Shown: one piece after another, positions 7,957 through 17,166 of the stretch
Position numbering within the stretch: position 1 is the stretch's first letter
How the letters are laid out: the number at the start of each line of letters is the position of its first letter
From: Sporosarcina sp. 6E9
GTDB lineage: Bacteria > Bacillota > Bacilli > Bacillales_A > Planococcaceae
Assembly: GCF_017921835.1 (NCBI RefSeq)
Contig: NZ_JAGEMN010000001.1
Span: forward strand, 62,001-126,000
Direction: 5' to 3'
Length of the DNA: 64,000 nucleotides
Translations under genes and position numbers: made by a program
The notes under the pieces: generated by a model
Told to the model about the DNA's origin: nothing
Databases searched by the model: none
The model's input: only the letters and a program-made list of their open reading frames with translations

Positions 7957-8552
7957 TCAGCATCCTCGATTTCCGCAACCATAGAAAAGATAAATGAGTA
8001 GATGAGGTCATAAGCTTCTAGCAATGTCATTTCTTCAGTAAAGCCAGTCGCATAATTCAAGGCGAAATTCATATCAAATAAACCATCATTGCCAGAGAAA
8101 GCTACACTATATTTTCCTACATCACCAGATAAATTTGTATCAAGGTATTCTTTAATTGCTGCTTCATATTTCTTTTTCATTTTCAATCCAAACATCGCTG
8201 TATAAGTTTCGAATACATCATCGACTTCTAAAGAAACAGCATCGACGCCGACGAGATCGAATGATTTTGATTCGACGTATAAAAATTCTTTTATATGCGT
8301 TTTCAGATGATCAATCTTTTCTTCTAAAAAACGAGGTGTTTCAACGATGATAAGCGCCACTGTTTCTTTTTCACAACGCTCCAAATAAGCATCTGAAAAA
8401 TTTGAAGTGGCATCTTTTAGAACGACTTCAACGCCAGTAGGGAGGAGTTGATGCGTTTCTGCATAATCTTTTTCTACTTTATGTAATTCGATTTTTTGGG
8501 GATCATTTAGTAATTGGTCTGCTATATATTGTTCCAATTGTTTTTTCAACAT
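7953..8552 (-). CDS. Conserved hypothetical cytoplasmic protein
   Basis: A 199-residue soluble protein with ATG at 8552 after an AAGGAGTG ribosome binding site. No signal peptide or membrane segment. It contains an N-terminal charged helix (LKKQLEQYIADQLL), a beta-alpha region with VALIIVETPRFLEEKIDHLK, and an acidic C-terminus ending VAEIEDAE. I do not recognise a catalytic motif. Overlap with the RNA methyltransferase start suggests a common transcript, but the functional link is unknown. Confidence 0.65.
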   Translation of the reverse strand: MLKKQLEQYIADQLLNDPQKIELHKVEKDYAETHQLLPTGVEVVLKDATSNFSDAYLERCEKETVALIIVETPRFLEEKIDHLKTHIKEFLYVESKSFDLVGVDAVSLEVDDVFETYTAMFGLKMKKKYEAAIKEYLDTNLSGDVGKYSVAFSGNDGLFDMNFALNYATGFTEEMTLLEAYDLIYSFIFSMVAEIEDAE

Positions 8553-8599
8553 GTAACTTCACTCCTTATTCTTCCGTAGTCTATCCTATCATAGTTTTT

Positions 8600-10186
8600 C
8601 TAGAACGGACGTTCAATTGAATTGTGATGAATCGAATAATTTATTGTTAGAAATGGAATGGAGAAGATCCACATTTTATGGGTAGCGATAAGCGATCCAT
8701 CCTTATTTTCCCGAACGATAAAATCTTCTTCAATCGGCAATTTTAATATCTTTTTCTTCACAGCCAAATAAATACCGGCATCTGGAGTAGGAGCGTTAAG
8801 ATTTTGACTTGTAAGGCGCAAGTCTCGTCCATCTTGCATCAAATCCAACACACCAATCATGGTTGAAAAAGGCAATGGTAATGCGATATTCATATAGGTA
8901 CGCTCTTCATTTTCATGAATGGAATAAAGCGCGACAAAAGCAGTCTCTCCATTTACATTTCGAACCCACGCACGAACACTTGCACGACCATCCAGTTCTT
9001 CATCTACTGAAAGAATCACACCCGTCATTTCAATTTCTCTTCGGTGCAAAGGCAAATTGATTTGCTTCAATTTCCGACTAATTGCCTTGTAAACAACCGC
9101 GAAAGGCATAAACCAAGCATGCCACTTTACAGAGGCAAATAAGCGGTAATCCACTGTGTTTTCATAGAAATCAATGACCTTGGGCGAGAGTGTATGGCAA
9201 TCGAGTTGAGGTTCGAATACTTTCATACGATCAACAAGTCCTGATATTTCGGATTGCTCTTCACTTAAAAATTTGCCGCGAATCTTGCTAACAGGAAATG
9301 TCCGCGGAGAAAAAGTTGTTTTTGGAACAGATAGCGACCAACCGATAAGGCCAATCATTGCAAATAAAACACAATTCAACAGTCCATGAAAACGCAACAT
9401 GAAATCGATAGAAACAGAAACAATTCCGAACCCATTTCCTAGTGCGTAAAACAAAGAAAATACAATAGTAAGCCCAAGTGCAGCAAAAGAAACGCGAACG
9501 AACCATTTTTGAATGCGACTAACAAAAGGTGTCTTCCAAGTGAGATAAAGTAGCCCATAGATACCAAATATGTAAAGGATGACAGAGAAAAGTTCAATCC
9601 ACCGCGAAAACGTAATGCCAATGGCGACAACCATAGGCGATACGATAATAACCAAGCAAATGAATCGGTAAAATTTATTTTTATAAAGCCTTCCTAAAAA
9701 CCCTACGAAAATTGGCAATAAAAACGCGGAGTAATGAAAATGGATGCCTGTCAACCACGTGATTAATGGTGTAAAACCAGTGTCGATTCCTGCGACATAG
9801 GCAAAATACCATCCACCGCCAAGCGCTAGGTAAACAAGTCCGCTATCAATCGCAAACTCTTCAATATTTGTAAACCCTCTGTCAATAAAACGCGATAACC
9901 CGTAGCACGCAATAATAACGGTAAAAACTAAATAAACATCAGCTAAAAAGCTATCCCATTGGGAGGGCACCCATTGAATTACCACCACTGAAACATATGC
10001 AGGCACTGCAAAATACCAATAATACCTCGACAACCAATCCCCTGGAACCATCACGAGCCGTAAAGCAATCGGAACATACACCAATTGCGCAACTGTCAAA
10101 AGTAGAAATGGCCAATGATCAGTACCGATGAGCATATAAATAAAAAATAGCAAACTATGTATAAGTACAAAGTTACGCATCTTCAT
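8600..10186 (-). CDS. yndJ: YndJ-like multi-spanning membrane protein
   Basis: A protein of about 528 residues with around nine transmembrane helices in the first 310 residues, then a soluble C-terminal domain of ~210 residues (HTLSPKVIDFYENT..., EMTGVILSVDEELDGRASVRAW). This architecture and the adjacent DUF4166 and DoxX-like genes fit the YndJ family of Bacillus. The start is placed at 10186, overlapping the upstream stop by 14 bases, with AAGGGA upstream; an earlier in-frame ATG exists at 10225. Function is unproven; the three-gene cluster suggests a membrane redox or lipid-related role. Recognition of the family is from memory of the gene order and domain pattern. Confidence 0.65.
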   Translation of the reverse strand: MKMRNFVLIHSLLFFIYMLIGTDHWPFLLLTVAQLVYVPIALRLVMVPGDWLSRYYWYFAVPAYVSVVVIQWVPSQWDSFLADVYLVFTVIIACYGLSRFIDRGFTNIEEFAIDSGLVYLALGGGWYFAYVAGIDTGFTPLITWLTGIHFHYSAFLLPIFVGFLGRLYKNKFYRFICLVIIVSPMVVAIGITFSRWIELFSVILYIFGIYGLLYLTWKTPFVSRIQKWFVRVSFAALGLTIVFSLFYALGNGFGIVSVSIDFMLRFHGLLNCVLFAMIGLIGWSLSVPKTTFSPRTFPVSKIRGKFLSEEQSEISGLVDRMKVFEPQLDCHTLSPKVIDFYENTVDYRLFASVKWHAWFMPFAVVYKAISRKLKQINLPLHRREIEMTGVILSVDEELDGRASVRAWVRNVNGETAFVALYSIHENEERTYMNIALPLPFSTMIGVLDLMQDGRDLRLTSQNLNAPTPDAGIYLAVKKKILKLPIEEDFIVRENKDGSLIATHKMWIFSIPFLTINYSIHHNSIERPF

Positions 10187-10784
10187 CTGCAGAAAACGTC
10201 CCTTCATATGAAAAAACCATTCCAATCAATAGATTCTCCACTTGAACAATGATTTGATAGCATTCGAGTTCATCCACATATTTCTCCGTCACAGTCGCCA
10301 GGCCTTGAAATAATTTCGGTAGGGGAATTTCAAACTTACCGAGAACGAGCTTTTGATTCAACGAGGCAATCTTTAAATCTCCCTCCGGAGTCACTGTAAA
10401 TGTTAAATCAGCATACACCTTATGTGGTTCCCCTAAATAATCTTTAATCACGAGCCGCTCTTCATCAAGACTCATCAACGCATTGAAATATCTTTTTTTA
10501 TTGCCAAAATAAAATATGCGCTCCCAATGAACATGGCTTTTATCGTAATCCGTCAAATAAGCCGTATTCGTGATTGAAAAGGGAATCGATTTTCCGCGTT
10601 CTGGAAAGAGTAGTTTCCACTTTGTACCAATACGGAAAAAGGGAGAGAGCCACTTGGGACCGCCCTTTATTTCATCCATAATTCCAGAGGCTTTGAAAAC
10701 AGTGCCTGCCGGCAAGTCGTACCGTTTTTGAAGCATCGGATGCAGTCGAGAAAAATCATCACCCATTACTTTTTTAAAAATCAT
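10173..10784 (-). CDS. DUF4166 domain protein
   Basis: About 203 residues. The start at ATG 10784 is preferred because GAGG lies 8 bases upstream and the previous stop is at 10786-10788. The N-terminus has the DUF4166 look: DDFSRLHPMLQKRYDLPAG, then MDEIKGGPKWLSPFFRIG, then PFSITNTAY. No signal peptide or membrane helix. It is encoded between the DoxX-like and YndJ-like proteins with overlaps or 1-base gaps, so the three form one operon. Biochemical role unknown. Confidence 0.65.
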   Translation of the reverse strand: MIFKKVMGDDFSRLHPMLQKRYDLPAGTVFKASGIMDEIKGGPKWLSPFFRIGTKWKLLFPERGKSIPFSITNTAYLTDYDKSHVHWERIFYFGNKKRYFNALMSLDEERLVIKDYLGEPHKVYADLTFTVTPEGDLKIASLNQKLVLGKFEIPLPKLFQGLATVTEKYVDELECYQIIVQVENLLIGMVFSYEGTFSADEDA

Positions 10785-10785
10785 T

Positions 10786-11688
10786 TTACACACCTCGTCG
10801 TTTTCTTAGACAACTTTTGGCAGACGGAACATCCCTCGATAACATGAATCCAATCACGGAAAGAATAATGAGCGAAAGATTGAACGTCACGGGGTTGAAT
10901 GGATGAATTGCTGTTTCAGGAAGAGAAATGACCGCTGTAATTGTTAATAATGGAAACAAAATCATTTGCACTAGAAACAAATGATCTTTCCGACGGTAGA
11001 AAAGCCAAAACAGACCAAAAAAGACCTCCAACAAGCCAATTATCATGACTACTAACAATGCATGTCTATCCGAAAAGACATTGCCAATCATCGAAAGTTC
11101 CGCCGGATGCATGCCGATAATTTTAGGAATCAACCCTTGATACATCCATATAAAAGCAAATGCGTATGTCATCATATAGGTACTGAAAAAACGGACGTAC
11201 TGGGAGGAGGGGGTTTCACCTTTTTCAAGCCATCTTTTCAACACGTCAAAGCTTAACGCGGTTGCCCAGCCAATCAATGGACGGAAAACAAACTTGTCTA
11301 CTATTTTACCGACTCGACCGAAATTGACGTCATAATCGTATTGCGTTAGAAATTTCACTGAGTCATCCAGTTGTTCATATTTCCAATACCCGCGACCTTC
11401 ACGAATAGGGGAAAGTTTTTGCGGGGTACCAAAATGAAGTGAAGAAGTTCTTTGGTTATCGTTTTGAAACGAGCCAATACTTTTCCCCCATCCTTCGACT
11501 TTATAAAAAGGGCCGACTGTCCTTGTATAGGTAAACTGCTGGGCTTCGTTTTCTTTTTTCGTCAAGTAGGTTATGGAGGAAAAACGAAGATCCCATTGTT
11601 CATGTAAGTGTGGATTTTGAGAAGCTTCCCATAAGGCATCAAGTTTAGAGTGAATCGGAACTTCAACGTAAATTGGTTTTGACTTCAA
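10786..11688 (-). CDS. SRPBCC-like N-terminus fused to DoxX-like membrane domain
   Basis: A 300-residue protein. The start is placed at TTG 11688, 8 bases after GGAGG; the codon at 11703 sits inside the ribosome binding site. Residues ~1-150 look like a polyketide-cyclase/SRPBCC-type soluble domain (VEVPIHSKLDALWEASQNP, WGKSIGSF, FLTQYDYDVNFG). Residues ~165-290 contain four transmembrane helices of the DoxX-like type. First gene of the operon with the DUF4166 and YndJ-like proteins. The fusion suggests ligand binding at a membrane component; substrate unknown. Confidence 0.65.
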   Translation of the reverse strand: MKSKPIYVEVPIHSKLDALWEASQNPHLHEQWDLRFSSITYLTKKENEAQQFTYTRTVGPFYKVEGWGKSIGSFQNDNQRTSSLHFGTPQKLSPIREGRGYWKYEQLDDSVKFLTQYDYDVNFGRVGKIVDKFVFRPLIGWATALSFDVLKRWLEKGETPSSQYVRFFSTYMMTYAFAFIWMYQGLIPKIIGMHPAELSMIGNVFSDRHALLVVMIIGLLEVFFGLFWLFYRRKDHLFLVQMILFPLLTITAVISLPETAIHPFNPVTFNLSLIILSVIGFMLSRDVPSAKSCLRKRRGV

Positions 11689-11763
11689 ACAATGCACCTC
11701 CAATCGTTTTCAATGTACTAATTATAACGAATTATAAGTATAAAGGTTACCATTCAAATAAAT

Positions 11764-11793
11764 GAAAAAACGACAGTGTCTTAGACACTGTCG
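11764..11793 (-). terminator. Rho-independent terminator of first ger operon
   Basis: On the minus strand CGACAGTGTC pairs with GACACTGTCG across TAA, followed by TTTTTT. It lies directly after the gerAC-type gene. Confidence 0.85.
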
Positions 11794-11799
11794 CCATGT

Positions 11800-12939
11800 T
11801 CAATCGATAACGCCGTGCTGGATAAATTCAACATCGACATTATACTTAACCTCAATTGTAGGAAAACTTTCACGCCACTCTTCTACTGTTAAATTCTTCC
11901 CTTTTTGGCTGCTTTTATAAATACGACCATAACCAAAAGGGTCAGACTCAAGCTTTTGAAGTTTAGCCAAGAGCTTATCAAAATGATCTTCCATGTACTT
12001 TTTCACTTCATTTTCTATCAATTTACCGACTTGTGACTTTTTCAATACGATTCCTGCTGACTGCTCTAATAAGCGTAATCTCAGCGTTGTGTCTGTTTGA
12101 AAAACTAATTGATCTTCATCCAATACTTTTGTTTTACTATGCCCTTTATCTATTACAAATATCATCTGAACTTCTGTTTCCTGCGGCCTCTTTTCTCGTT
12201 CTTCAAGGTGGTCTTTAAACGGAGCAAGCGGTAATGTAACCTCTAAATGGTGTTCTTTTACAGTTCGCTCCATTAAGTTTATGAGCGTTGCTTCATCGCT
12301 AGTTAATTCGCCAATCATTTGATCGCCTTTAAATAATGCAAGTTTACTCAGTTTAGGCATGTCTTCTTCTATTTCAAAAATCGGTAGTACATTATCTTGT
12401 CCAACATCATAGTAAGTCGTCAAAAAGTCTTGTAACGTCTTTCGAGGAATATTATGATCGTTTGAACGGTTAGCAATCAGTCCATGTAAATACTGTCCAA
12501 TATCTGTCGCAATATTTTCTTCATCAATCGATAATAATTCTTTTGCAGTCGTATCACTCACGGACAAATACATTAAATCCGGAATTCGTGCATCGCGTGC
12601 AGAAGTGTCCAATAGTGGTAAAATTCCTTTTTCCGCTAAATCTCTTCCAATTACTGAGAGTTTTAACTTACCAGGGGCAAGTTTGTATAAAAAGGCATCT
12701 CCGGCATTCTCTGTTGCACCTTTAACTGTTTTCGCCTTACCTGATAATATCTTAGTCATCTCTGTTGAGTCTGGGGTAAATTGAAAAGTGACTAAAGTAG
12801 TTTCGAGTAAGTCCTCATCCGTGATGTCAAGTCCACGCGCGTTAATAATCCCTATTTTTTCGATTGCTTGGGTTTCCACACAACTTGCAAGTAAAAAACT
12901 GGAAAGGGATAGGATTATTATTTTCTTGAAATTTTTCAT
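11800..12939 (-). CDS. Spore germination lipoprotein, Ger(x)C (GerAC) family
   Basis: A 379-residue GerAC-type lipoprotein, the C subunit of a nutrient germinant receptor in the inner spore membrane. The signal peptide ends in the lipobox LLASC, with Cys19 as the lipidated residue. The mature part shows Ger(x)C features: an N-terminal IGIINARGLDITD strand, a central domain with LSVSDTTAKELL, and a C-terminal domain with the long helix EVKKYMEDHFDKLLAKLQKLESDPFGYG. The ATG overlaps the gerAB stop by ATGA. Third gene of a complete gerAA-AB-AC set. Confidence 0.93.
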   Translation of the reverse strand: MKNFKKIIILSLSSFLLASCVETQAIEKIGIINARGLDITDEDLLETTLVTFQFTPDSTEMTKILSGKAKTVKGATENAGDAFLYKLAPGKLKLSVIGRDLAEKGILPLLDTSARDARIPDLMYLSVSDTTAKELLSIDEENIATDIGQYLHGLIANRSNDHNIPRKTLQDFLTTYYDVGQDNVLPIFEIEEDMPKLSKLALFKGDQMIGELTSDEATLINLMERTVKEHHLEVTLPLAPFKDHLEEREKRPQETEVQMIFVIDKGHSKTKVLDEDQLVFQTDTTLRLRLLEQSAGIVLKKSQVGKLIENEVKKYMEDHFDKLLAKLQKLESDPFGYGRIYKSSQKGKNLTVEEWRESFPTIEVKYNVDVEFIQHGVID

Positions 12940-14048
12940 TTTGTACTTCCTTTAGTTTTCTGACGTCGCTTTTTGAACAAGACGATTGGAAGAAGCAGTA
13001 ACGGATAGATAAATACAATCCAAAATCCCATCACATTAACGATGTCGCTAACTTTTCGAATTTCGAAATCTCTATTGAGCACTGTACAAACGATTAAAGA
13101 TAAAATTGAAACGACATATAATGTGGTGTTTTCCGGTATGGCATATAGACGTTTCGCCCCGTGTGTAATCATCCACATTAGAAGCACCATCGTTGGAATG
13201 GTAACCATCATCCATTCTGCGATGATGAAATAGTCAAAGCGTTCCATAAATGAAAAAGAGACAGATTTAAATAAAGATAAAACTGGCCAGGTAATCAAAT
13301 TGAAATCATTTGGGCTAAAATAGCCGAGGGAAATAATCGTTGTACTCAGAACGAGTAAAGCGGAAATCGATATCCCAATATAACTCGGTAGTTTTGCATC
13401 TTTTTTGTTGTCAATAAAAGGATAAATCACAAATATAATTTCCAATCCGAGAAAAGTATAAATAGTTGATCGGGCACCTTTTAGCAATTCCGTAAAAGAG
13501 GCGTCGAACATTGGAAAAAAGTGCGTGACTTCCATTCGCGAGATTGGATCATATAGCAAGAGGAAAATCCATGGTGACAGCAAACTGAAAATAAAGACAG
13601 TGCCAACCACGACACGAATCCCGCCTTGAACACTATAGATAACGAGTAAAAGTAACAATAAGCCCATAATGAAAGTAGTAATCGTTGGAAAGATAAATAC
13701 TTGAACGATTTCAATATAATTTAGCAATACTGAGAGAAACTCCACCATAAAGAAAAGAAGATAAATAGTACCAAGCAATTTTCCAATCCATCTACCAAAG
13801 ATATCGACTTGAATGCCGAAAATATCGGCGTTTTCATATTTATTTAAAATGATAAACATCGCCCATGTAACAATGAGCATGTAAGCAAAAGCAATAATGA
13901 TCGAAACCCAAGCATCTTGATGAGCCACTGCAAAAATATAGCGCGGCACGCCTAAGATACCGACACCAACTTGAATACCGACGATGATAAAGATCAAATA
14001 AAAAGCACGTATACTTTGCCCTGGTTTTATCGTCAAATTGACTTTCAA
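12936..14048 (-). CDS. Spore germination permease, GerAB family
   Basis: A 370-residue APC-superfamily endospore germination protein and B subunit of a nutrient germinant receptor. About ten transmembrane helices are visible. Family markers include QVGVGILGVPRYIF in TM1, the GLEIIFVIYPFI segment, and MERFDYFIIAEWMM. Start is TTG 14048 with AGGTG six bases upstream. It lies between gerAA and gerAC, nine bases after the former and overlapping the latter. The germinant, usually an amino acid or sugar, cannot be predicted. Confidence 0.93.
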   Translation of the reverse strand: MKVNLTIKPGQSIRAFYLIFIIVGIQVGVGILGVPRYIFAVAHQDAWVSIIIAFAYMLIVTWAMFIILNKYENADIFGIQVDIFGRWIGKLLGTIYLLFFMVEFLSVLLNYIEIVQVFIFPTITTFIMGLLLLLLVIYSVQGGIRVVVGTVFIFSLLSPWIFLLLYDPISRMEVTHFFPMFDASFTELLKGARSTIYTFLGLEIIFVIYPFIDNKKDAKLPSYIGISISALLVLSTTIISLGYFSPNDFNLITWPVLSLFKSVSFSFMERFDYFIIAEWMMVTIPTMVLLMWMITHGAKRLYAIPENTTLYVVSILSLIVCTVLNRDFEIRKVSDIVNVMGFWIVFIYPLLLLPIVLFKKRRQKTKGSTK

Positions 14049-14057
14049 TCACATCAC

Positions 14058-15548
14058 CTACTTCTCAATATCACGTTTTTTAACGGCTTCTTCTTTGGAA
14101 TATCGCGCATGATCTTTTGGACGATACATTGTGGCGCGTTTGCTCTTTTGATCGGGTGGCGAGCGAAAGAACACTTTATTGAAATCTTTCAGTTTTAGTG
14201 GATAGAGAGGTGTCAAATAAGGACGCCCGATAGATTTTAGTCTGAGCAGATGAATGATTAATAAACTAATTCCGAACATGATACCGATTAGACCATAGAA
14301 GCCCGCTAATACCATCATCGGAAAACGAAGGACTCGAACAGAAGTCCCAATCAAATAGCTGGGTGTCGTAAAAGAGGCGAGTGCACTCATCGCGACAACA
14401 ATAATTAAAATGTTGCTCGTCAGCCCGGCTGCAACGGCTGCTTGTCCAATAACGATTCCGCCGACAATCCCCATTGTTTGTCCGACCTTTGTCGGAAGTC
14501 TGGCACCGGCTTCCCGTAATAACTCAATCATGAGTTCAATCAGTAATGCTTCCAAAATGGGTGGAAATGGAACAGCTGCCCTAGATTGCCCAATGGAAAC
14601 AATCAATGCCGTTGGAATAAGTTCATAGTGATAGGTAACGACAGCGATATAAAAGGGTGTGAGTATAAGTGCAGCAAATGTTGCAAACATCCGAATAAGT
14701 CGAAGCGTAGATGCTGGGATCCATCGCATATAAACATCTTCCATCGATTCGAAAAAACTGAAAAAGTTAGTAGGACCTATGAAACAGTTCGGACTATTTT
14801 CAACTAAAACGCCGATTTTACCTTCCTTGATGGTATAGGCAAGACGGGTAGGTAACTCCGTTATATAAAACTGTGGAAATATGGTCTTCGACGAATCTTC
14901 AATATATTGCTTTAACGCAGTACTATCTTCTATTTCAGCGACATCTAAATCTTGAATTCGTTGACGCATCGTATTGACATCCGCGTCATTCGCAACCGAT
15001 TTCATATAAACGAGTCGGACTTCGCGAGGGATTGAATGACCGACGGTAAATTTCTCCATGACAAGATCAGTGGATGGGATAATTTGCCGAATTACATTTA
15101 AATTTGTAGATAACGACTCCGTGAAAGCTAGCTGGGGGCCGATGACAACTGATTCGGTCTCGGGTTTCTCCAAACTACGTTTTACTTCATCGGCTAAGGA
15201 ATAAGAAACGATTTCTTTTTCCTCTTCAATATATATAAAAACCTCACCGAGGATAATCTTGTTGAATACTTCTTTTAAAGAGTTTGTTGTCGTTACATTA
15301 CCCAGTGGAATTTCGTTTATTATGCCACGACTTGTCCATGCCTCTTCATGACTTAATAAAGGGGTCAATAAAGAACTTTCCAACTTATTTGTATCTATTA
15401 GATAAGTAATTCCAAACACGGCAACTTTTTTGCCTTTATGTTCGTATACGGAAAAGAGTAAATCTTCATCCGAATGATTCTCGAATTTACTCTTAATAAT
15501 GACTTCCAATTCATTCATTTGTAAAGGGAAGAGTGTATTGGTTTTCAA
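14058..15548 (-). CDS. Spore germination protein, GerA/GerKA family (A subunit)
   Basis: A 496-residue A subunit of a germinant receptor. The N-terminal ~230 residues form the soluble domain (SVVIGPQLAFTESLSTNLNV, HSIPREVRLVYM). The C-terminal part holds about five membrane segments with the conserved stretch SRAAVPFPPILEALLIELMI, then ELLREAGARLPTKVGQTMGI and VGGIVIGQAAVAAG. Start is TTG 15548 with AGGAGG upstream. First gene of the operon, probably transcribed in the forespore from the sigma-G-like promoter proposed at 15578-15609. Confidence 0.95.
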   Translation of the reverse strand: MKTNTLFPLQMNELEVIIKSKFENHSDEDLLFSVYEHKGKKVAVFGITYLIDTNKLESSLLTPLLSHEEAWTSRGIINEIPLGNVTTTNSLKEVFNKIILGEVFIYIEEEKEIVSYSLADEVKRSLEKPETESVVIGPQLAFTESLSTNLNVIRQIIPSTDLVMEKFTVGHSIPREVRLVYMKSVANDADVNTMRQRIQDLDVAEIEDSTALKQYIEDSSKTIFPQFYITELPTRLAYTIKEGKIGVLVENSPNCFIGPTNFFSFFESMEDVYMRWIPASTLRLIRMFATFAALILTPFYIAVVTYHYELIPTALIVSIGQSRAAVPFPPILEALLIELMIELLREAGARLPTKVGQTMGIVGGIVIGQAAVAAGLTSNILIIVVAMSALASFTTPSYLIGTSVRVLRFPMMVLAGFYGLIGIMFGISLLIIHLLRLKSIGRPYLTPLYPLKLKDFNKVFFRSPPDQKSKRATMYRPKDHARYSKEEAVKKRDIEK

Positions 15549-15577
15549 TTTGACCTCCTACTAAACGAGAATGATAT

Positions 15578-15609
15578 TCAGTATGGGACAGAAGAGGCGA
15601 AAATATAAC
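15578..15609 (-). promoter_or_regulatory. Candidate sigma-G/sigma-F promoter of first ger operon
   Basis: On the minus strand GTTATA (15604-15609) and CATACTGA (15578-15585) are 18 bases apart. They resemble the forespore -35 (GnATA) and -10 (CATnnTA) patterns, and the site is about 30 bases upstream of the TTG start. One -35 position deviates, so the call is tentative. Confidence 0.45.
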
Positions 15610-15677
15610 AAAAGCAATCACAAGATTAGTTGTGAAAGTTTCTTAATCTTGATTTCATAAGAAAAAACCTCTTTTTT

Positions 15678-15884
15678 GATTGCGCGTAATTGATCTTGAA
15701 GTCCTCACTAGAGCTTTCAAAGTCCTCTCAACCGGTCGCGAAGTCAGCGCAATCTTTCTAGTCCTCTCTCGTCCACTCGAAGTCCTCTCCAGCGCCGCCT
15801 AAGTCCGCGGAATTCGCTGTGAAGTCCGTGCAATTACTGAACTCCTCTCTATCGGTCGCGAAATGCGCGCAATTCGCCCACATA
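15678..15884. repeat. 21-bp phased repeat array B (AAGTCC core, alternating units)
   Basis: About ten units start at 15678, 15699, 15720, 15741, 15759, 15780, 15801, 15822, 15840 and 15861; spacings are 21 or 18. Two unit types occur: AAGTCCTCTC plus a variable tail, and AAGTCnGCGCAATT-like. The array fills most of the 433-bp gap between the divergent gerAA-type gene and the alpha/beta hydrolase. No coding frame crosses it credibly. Confidence 0.8.
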
Positions 15885-15981
15885 GCATTCTTTCACAAAA
15901 AATAACAATCTATTTCTATGGCTTTTGTAGTATAATAGTAGTTGTATTGTGAACTGAAAGTCATAGTCTACTAGAGAAGGA

Positions 15982-16962
15982 ATGAGAAAGATAAAAATAA
16001 ATTGGAAAATGATTTTGCTGCTCGTCCCGGTCGTTTTTCTGGTGATTCAAGTTGCAGGTAGTTTCTTTTTTTATGAGTTAGCAATCAAAAGGGGAGAGAA
16101 AGAATACTTGCAGAAGAATGCAGATTTAGAAGTGTCTGCGGAAACAATGGCGTTATATACGAAGGGGCAATGGAAAGACTGGGTGGCCAGTCAAGACTTT
16201 GAACCAATGAATATAGTTTCTCGAGACGGCATGGAACTATCCGGGTACTATTTAAGTGCTTCCATGCCGACGAATAAGCTTGTCATTTTGACGCACGGTT
16301 ATTTAGGGAACGCGAAACAAATGGGGCTATTCGGTCAGTATTACCATGAGGAGTTAGGTTTTAATATTTTCATGGCTGATGCAAGAGGACATGGAAAGAG
16401 CGAAGGCGATTATTATGGGTTCGGTTGGCCGGATCGACTGGACTTGATTGATTGGACTGAAAAGCTGGTGGATAAACTAGGCGCTGACACCGAAGTCGTT
16501 TACCATGGATTATCGATGGGTGCTGCAACTGTTTTAATGGCTAGCGGGGAAGAAGGATTGCCACGTCAGGTCAAGGCCATCGTCGCGGACAGTCCGTATA
16601 AGTCTGTTTACCAATTATTTGCTTATCAAATGGATCGCATGTTTCACCTACCCGCATTTCCTTTGTTGGATAGTACGAGTCTATTAACAAAGATTCGGGC
16701 AGGCTATTTATTTAAAGAAGCGAGCGCATTACGAGAAGTCGGAAAAACGAATGTCCCGATTCTGTATGTACATGGAAACGACGACACTTTTGTTCCAGTA
16801 GCAATGGCCAAAGAATTGTATCAACATACATCGAGTGAAGCAGAACTCTATCTGGTCGATGGGGCGAATCACGGTGAATCTTTTGCCATGCAGAAGGCTG
16901 AGTATAAAAATAAAGTCCAACACTTCTTAAGCAACTACCTCAATTTAGTTGCCGAGAAGTAA
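15982..16962 (+). CDS. Membrane-anchored alpha/beta hydrolase
   Basis: A 326-residue protein with an N-terminal hydrophobic anchor (~residues 8-30) and an alpha/beta hydrolase domain. The serine nucleophile elbow HGLSMGAA is near residue 173, with an oxyanion region LTHGYLGNAKQMG and an Asp/His pair in HGNDDTFVP and DGANHGES. It belongs to the group of Bacillus serine aminopeptidase-like/YqkD-like hydrolases. Substrate unknown. The GAAGGA ribosome binding site is unusually close to the ATG at 15982, so a start a few codons downstream is possible. A terminator follows. Confidence 0.85.
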   Translation: MRKIKINWKMILLLVPVVFLVIQVAGSFFFYELAIKRGEKEYLQKNADLEVSAETMALYTKGQWKDWVASQDFEPMNIVSRDGMELSGYYLSASMPTNKLVILTHGYLGNAKQMGLFGQYYHEELGFNIFMADARGHGKSEGDYYGFGWPDRLDLIDWTEKLVDKLGADTEVVYHGLSMGAATVLMASGEEGLPRQVKAIVADSPYKSVYQLFAYQMDRMFHLPAFPLLDSTSLLTKIRAGYLFKEASALREVGKTNVPILYVHGNDDTFVPVAMAKELYQHTSSEAELYLVDGANHGESFAMQKAEYKNKVQHFLSNYLNLVAEK

Positions 16963-16971
16963 AGAATGGCT

Positions 16972-17014
16972 GCGTGCGATTGAATGTCAAATTCAATCGT
17001 ATGCGGCTTTTTTT
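16972..17014 (+). terminator. Rho-independent terminator after hydrolase
   Basis: Stem CGATTGAAT (16977-16985) with ATTCAATCG (16991-16999), then GCGGC and a T-run. Confidence 0.8.
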
Positions 17015-17097
17015 GTGAATTATTTCGACGGTGGTGCGAGATGATTATTATGAGAACGCAACGCTCTACACCAAGTTAGTGATCCTCAAATTCACAC

Positions 17098-17127
17098 TTC
17101 ACAAAAAACTCCGAAAACGTGTATGAT
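17098..17127 (+). promoter_or_regulatory. SigA-type promoter for MBL/GATase/dipeptidase operon
   Basis: TTCACA (17098-17103), an 18-base spacer, and TATGAT (17122-17127), about 40 bases before the TTG start at 17167. Confidence 0.55.
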
Positions 17128-17166
17128 AGTTACATAGGAATATTCATCATCAAAGGAGGAGTTCAT

